Assembly: GCA_003483565.1 (NCBI GenBank)
Contig: DMYZ01000116.1
Location: 1-15,622, forward strand
From: Prevotella sp.
GTDB taxonomy: Bacteria > Bacteroidota > Bacteroidia > Bacteroidales > Bacteroidaceae
DNA: 15,622 nucleotides
Direction: 5' to 3'
Numbering within the stretch: position 1 is the stretch's first letter; the number at the start of each line of letters is the position of its first letter. Under the pieces are notes generated by a model. It was not told where the DNA came from, made no database searches, and saw only the letters and a list, made by a program, of their open reading frames with translations. The translations under genes were made by a program, and so were the position numbers. Below, piece by piece: positions 14,826-15,622 of this stretch.

Positions 14826-15254
14826 ATGTTACAGCCAAAAAGAGTAAAATATAGAAGACCTCAAGATGGACGTGGAAACAAAGGAAACGCTCATAGAGGT
14901 ACACAATTAGCTTTTGGATCTTTTGGAATTAAGACCCTTGAAGCTAAATGGCTTGACAGCCGCCAGATTGAAGCTGCGCGTGTTGCCGTAAACAGATATA
15001 TGAATCGTCAGGGACAGGTTTGGATTCGCATTTTTCCTGATAAGCCTATTACCCGTAAGCCAGCTGATGTCCGAATGGGTAAAGGTAAGGGTGATCCTGC
15101 AGGATGGGTTGCACCTGTAACTCCTGGTCGTATTCTTTTCGAAGTAGAAGGTGTTTCTTTTGATATAGCTAAAGAAGCTTTACGACTTGCTGCGCAGAAA
15201 TTACCTGTTAAGACAAAGTTTGTTGTAAGACGTGATTACGATAAAAACGCTTAA
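14826..15254 (+). CDS. rplP: 50S ribosomal protein L16 (uL16)
   Basis: L16 lies near the A-site tRNA and peptidyl transferase centre and joins late in 50S assembly. The 142-residue product starts MLQPKRVKYRRPQDGRGNKG, the normal opening, and has GTQLAFGSFGIKTLEAKWLD (near 25-44) followed by RQIEAARVAVNRYMNRQG. The signature KPADVRMGKGKGDPAGWVA lies at 78-96; Arg83 corresponds to the arginine hydroxylated in E. coli L16. The C terminus (LPVKTKFVVRRDYD) is typical. Only 2 bases separate its stop from the start of rpmC. Confidence 0.99.
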   Translation: MLQPKRVKYRRPQDGRGNKGNAHRGTQLAFGSFGIKTLEAKWLDSRQIEAARVAVNRYMNRQGQVWIRIFPDKPITRKPADVRMGKGKGDPAGWVAPVTPGRILFEVEGVSFDIAKEALRLAAQKLPVKTKFVVRRDYDKNA

Positions 15255-15256
15255 TT

Positions 15257-15451
15257 ATGAAAATCAAAGAAGTTAGAGAACTTGATGCCAAAGCATTGGC
15301 AGAGAAGATCACAGAGGCTGAGGCTAATCTGAATCAGACTAAGCTGAATCATCAGATTACTCCTCTTGAAAATCCATCTCAGATTAAGGCTGCTCGTCGT
15401 GATATAGCACGTATGAAAACAGAACTTCGTCAAAGAGAACTTAACAAATAA
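15257..15451 (+). CDS. rpmC: 50S ribosomal protein L29 (uL29)
   Basis: L29 is a small helical protein beside L23 at the tunnel exit. The 64-residue product is the expected length and almost wholly predicted helical: an N-terminal MKIKEVRELDAKALAEKI helix, a middle LNQTKLNHQITPLENPSQIK segment containing the usual kink, and the RRDIARMKTELRQREL signature helix at the C terminus. It sits in the conserved rplP-rpmC-rpsQ order, 2 bases after rplP and 2 bases before the first candidate rpsQ start. Confidence 0.98.
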   Translation: MKIKEVRELDAKALAEKITEAEANLNQTKLNHQITPLENPSQIKAARRDIARMKTELRQRELNK

Positions 15452-15453
15452 TA

Positions 15454-15622
15454 ATGACGCAGATGGAAACAAGAAATTTAAGAAAAGTTAGACAGGGTGT
15501 TGTTATAAGCAACAAAATGGATAAGAGCATTGTTATTGTTGCTAAGTTCAAGGAGATGCACCCTATTTATGGTAAATTCGTTCAAAAAACGAAGAAATAT
15601 CATGTCCATGATGAGAAGAATG
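15454..15622 (+). CDS. rpsQ: 30S ribosomal protein S17 (uS17), 5' part, cut by window end
   Basis: S17 is a primary assembly protein of the 30S body with an OB fold. The first 56 codons are present and the frame is still open at the window edge. The sequence METRNLRKVRQGVVISNKMDKSIVI followed by HPIYGKFVQKTKKYHVHDEKN is unmistakable S17 of the Bacteroidales type. Two starts are possible: ATG 15454 (adds Met-Thr-Gln) follows an A/T-rich ATAATA leader 2 bases after rpmC, like the other starts here; ATG 15463 gives METRNLRK, the N terminus I remember for Bacteroides S17. I list the first because of its leader, but cannot settle it. Confidence 0.95.
   Translation, partial: MTQMETRNLRKVRQGVVISNKMDKSIVIVAKFKEMHPIYGKFVQKTKKYHVHDEKN

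Noticed and set aside
1..15622. Search for mobile elements, CRISPR arrays, tRNA or rRNA genes and defence systems
   Set aside because: No repeat-spacer pattern, transposase, integrase, cloverleaf or rRNA-like sequence was seen; all sequence is accounted for by core genes and short gaps.

Overview
The window is a housekeeping core-genome segment from a member of the Bacteroidota, most likely order Bacteroidales (a Prevotella/Bacteroides-like organism). This rests on three things: the protein sequences (for example RpoB, S7 and L2) have the form I associate with that order; the promoters carry the TAnnTTTG -7 element rather than an E. coli-type -10; and almost every start codon follows an A/T-rich leader without a Shine-Dalgarno sequence. 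Genus cannot be fixed from sequence inspection alone. All genes lie on the + strand, and Arg codons are strongly biased to CGT, as expected for highly expressed genes.

Layout. (1) 1-6764: the 3' part of rpoB (entering at the rifampicin region) and complete rpoC, closed by a strong intrinsic terminator. (2) 6837-7303: a small monocistronic DUF3467 gene with its own Bacteroidota-type promoter and its own long terminator hairpin. (3) 7341-10575: a promoter and the str-type group rpsL-rpsG-fusA. (4) 10654-15622: the S10/spc-type ribosomal protein cluster rpsJ-rplC-rplD-rplW-rplB-rpsS-rplV-rpsC-rplP-rpmC-rpsQ, with rpsQ cut by the window end. There is no tuf between fusA and rpsJ, so the str and S10 groups are directly joined.

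The genes work together in gene expression: RNA polymerase beta and beta', ribosomal proteins of both subunits, and the translocase EF-G. Most intergenic gaps are 2-30 bases (one pair overlaps by 1 base), which suggests co-transcription. The exceptions are informative: 158 bases between rpsL and rpsG and 78 bases between fusA and rpsJ each hold a clear inverted repeat that could be a ribosomal-protein control site. No gap exceeds 300 bases without a gene.

I looked for an undescribed system and found none: no mobile element, CRISPR array, defence gene, rRNA or tRNA is visible. The items most worth following up are the conserved but uncharacterised DUF3467 gene in its insulated position, and the structured gaps at 7821-7855 and 10584-10632.
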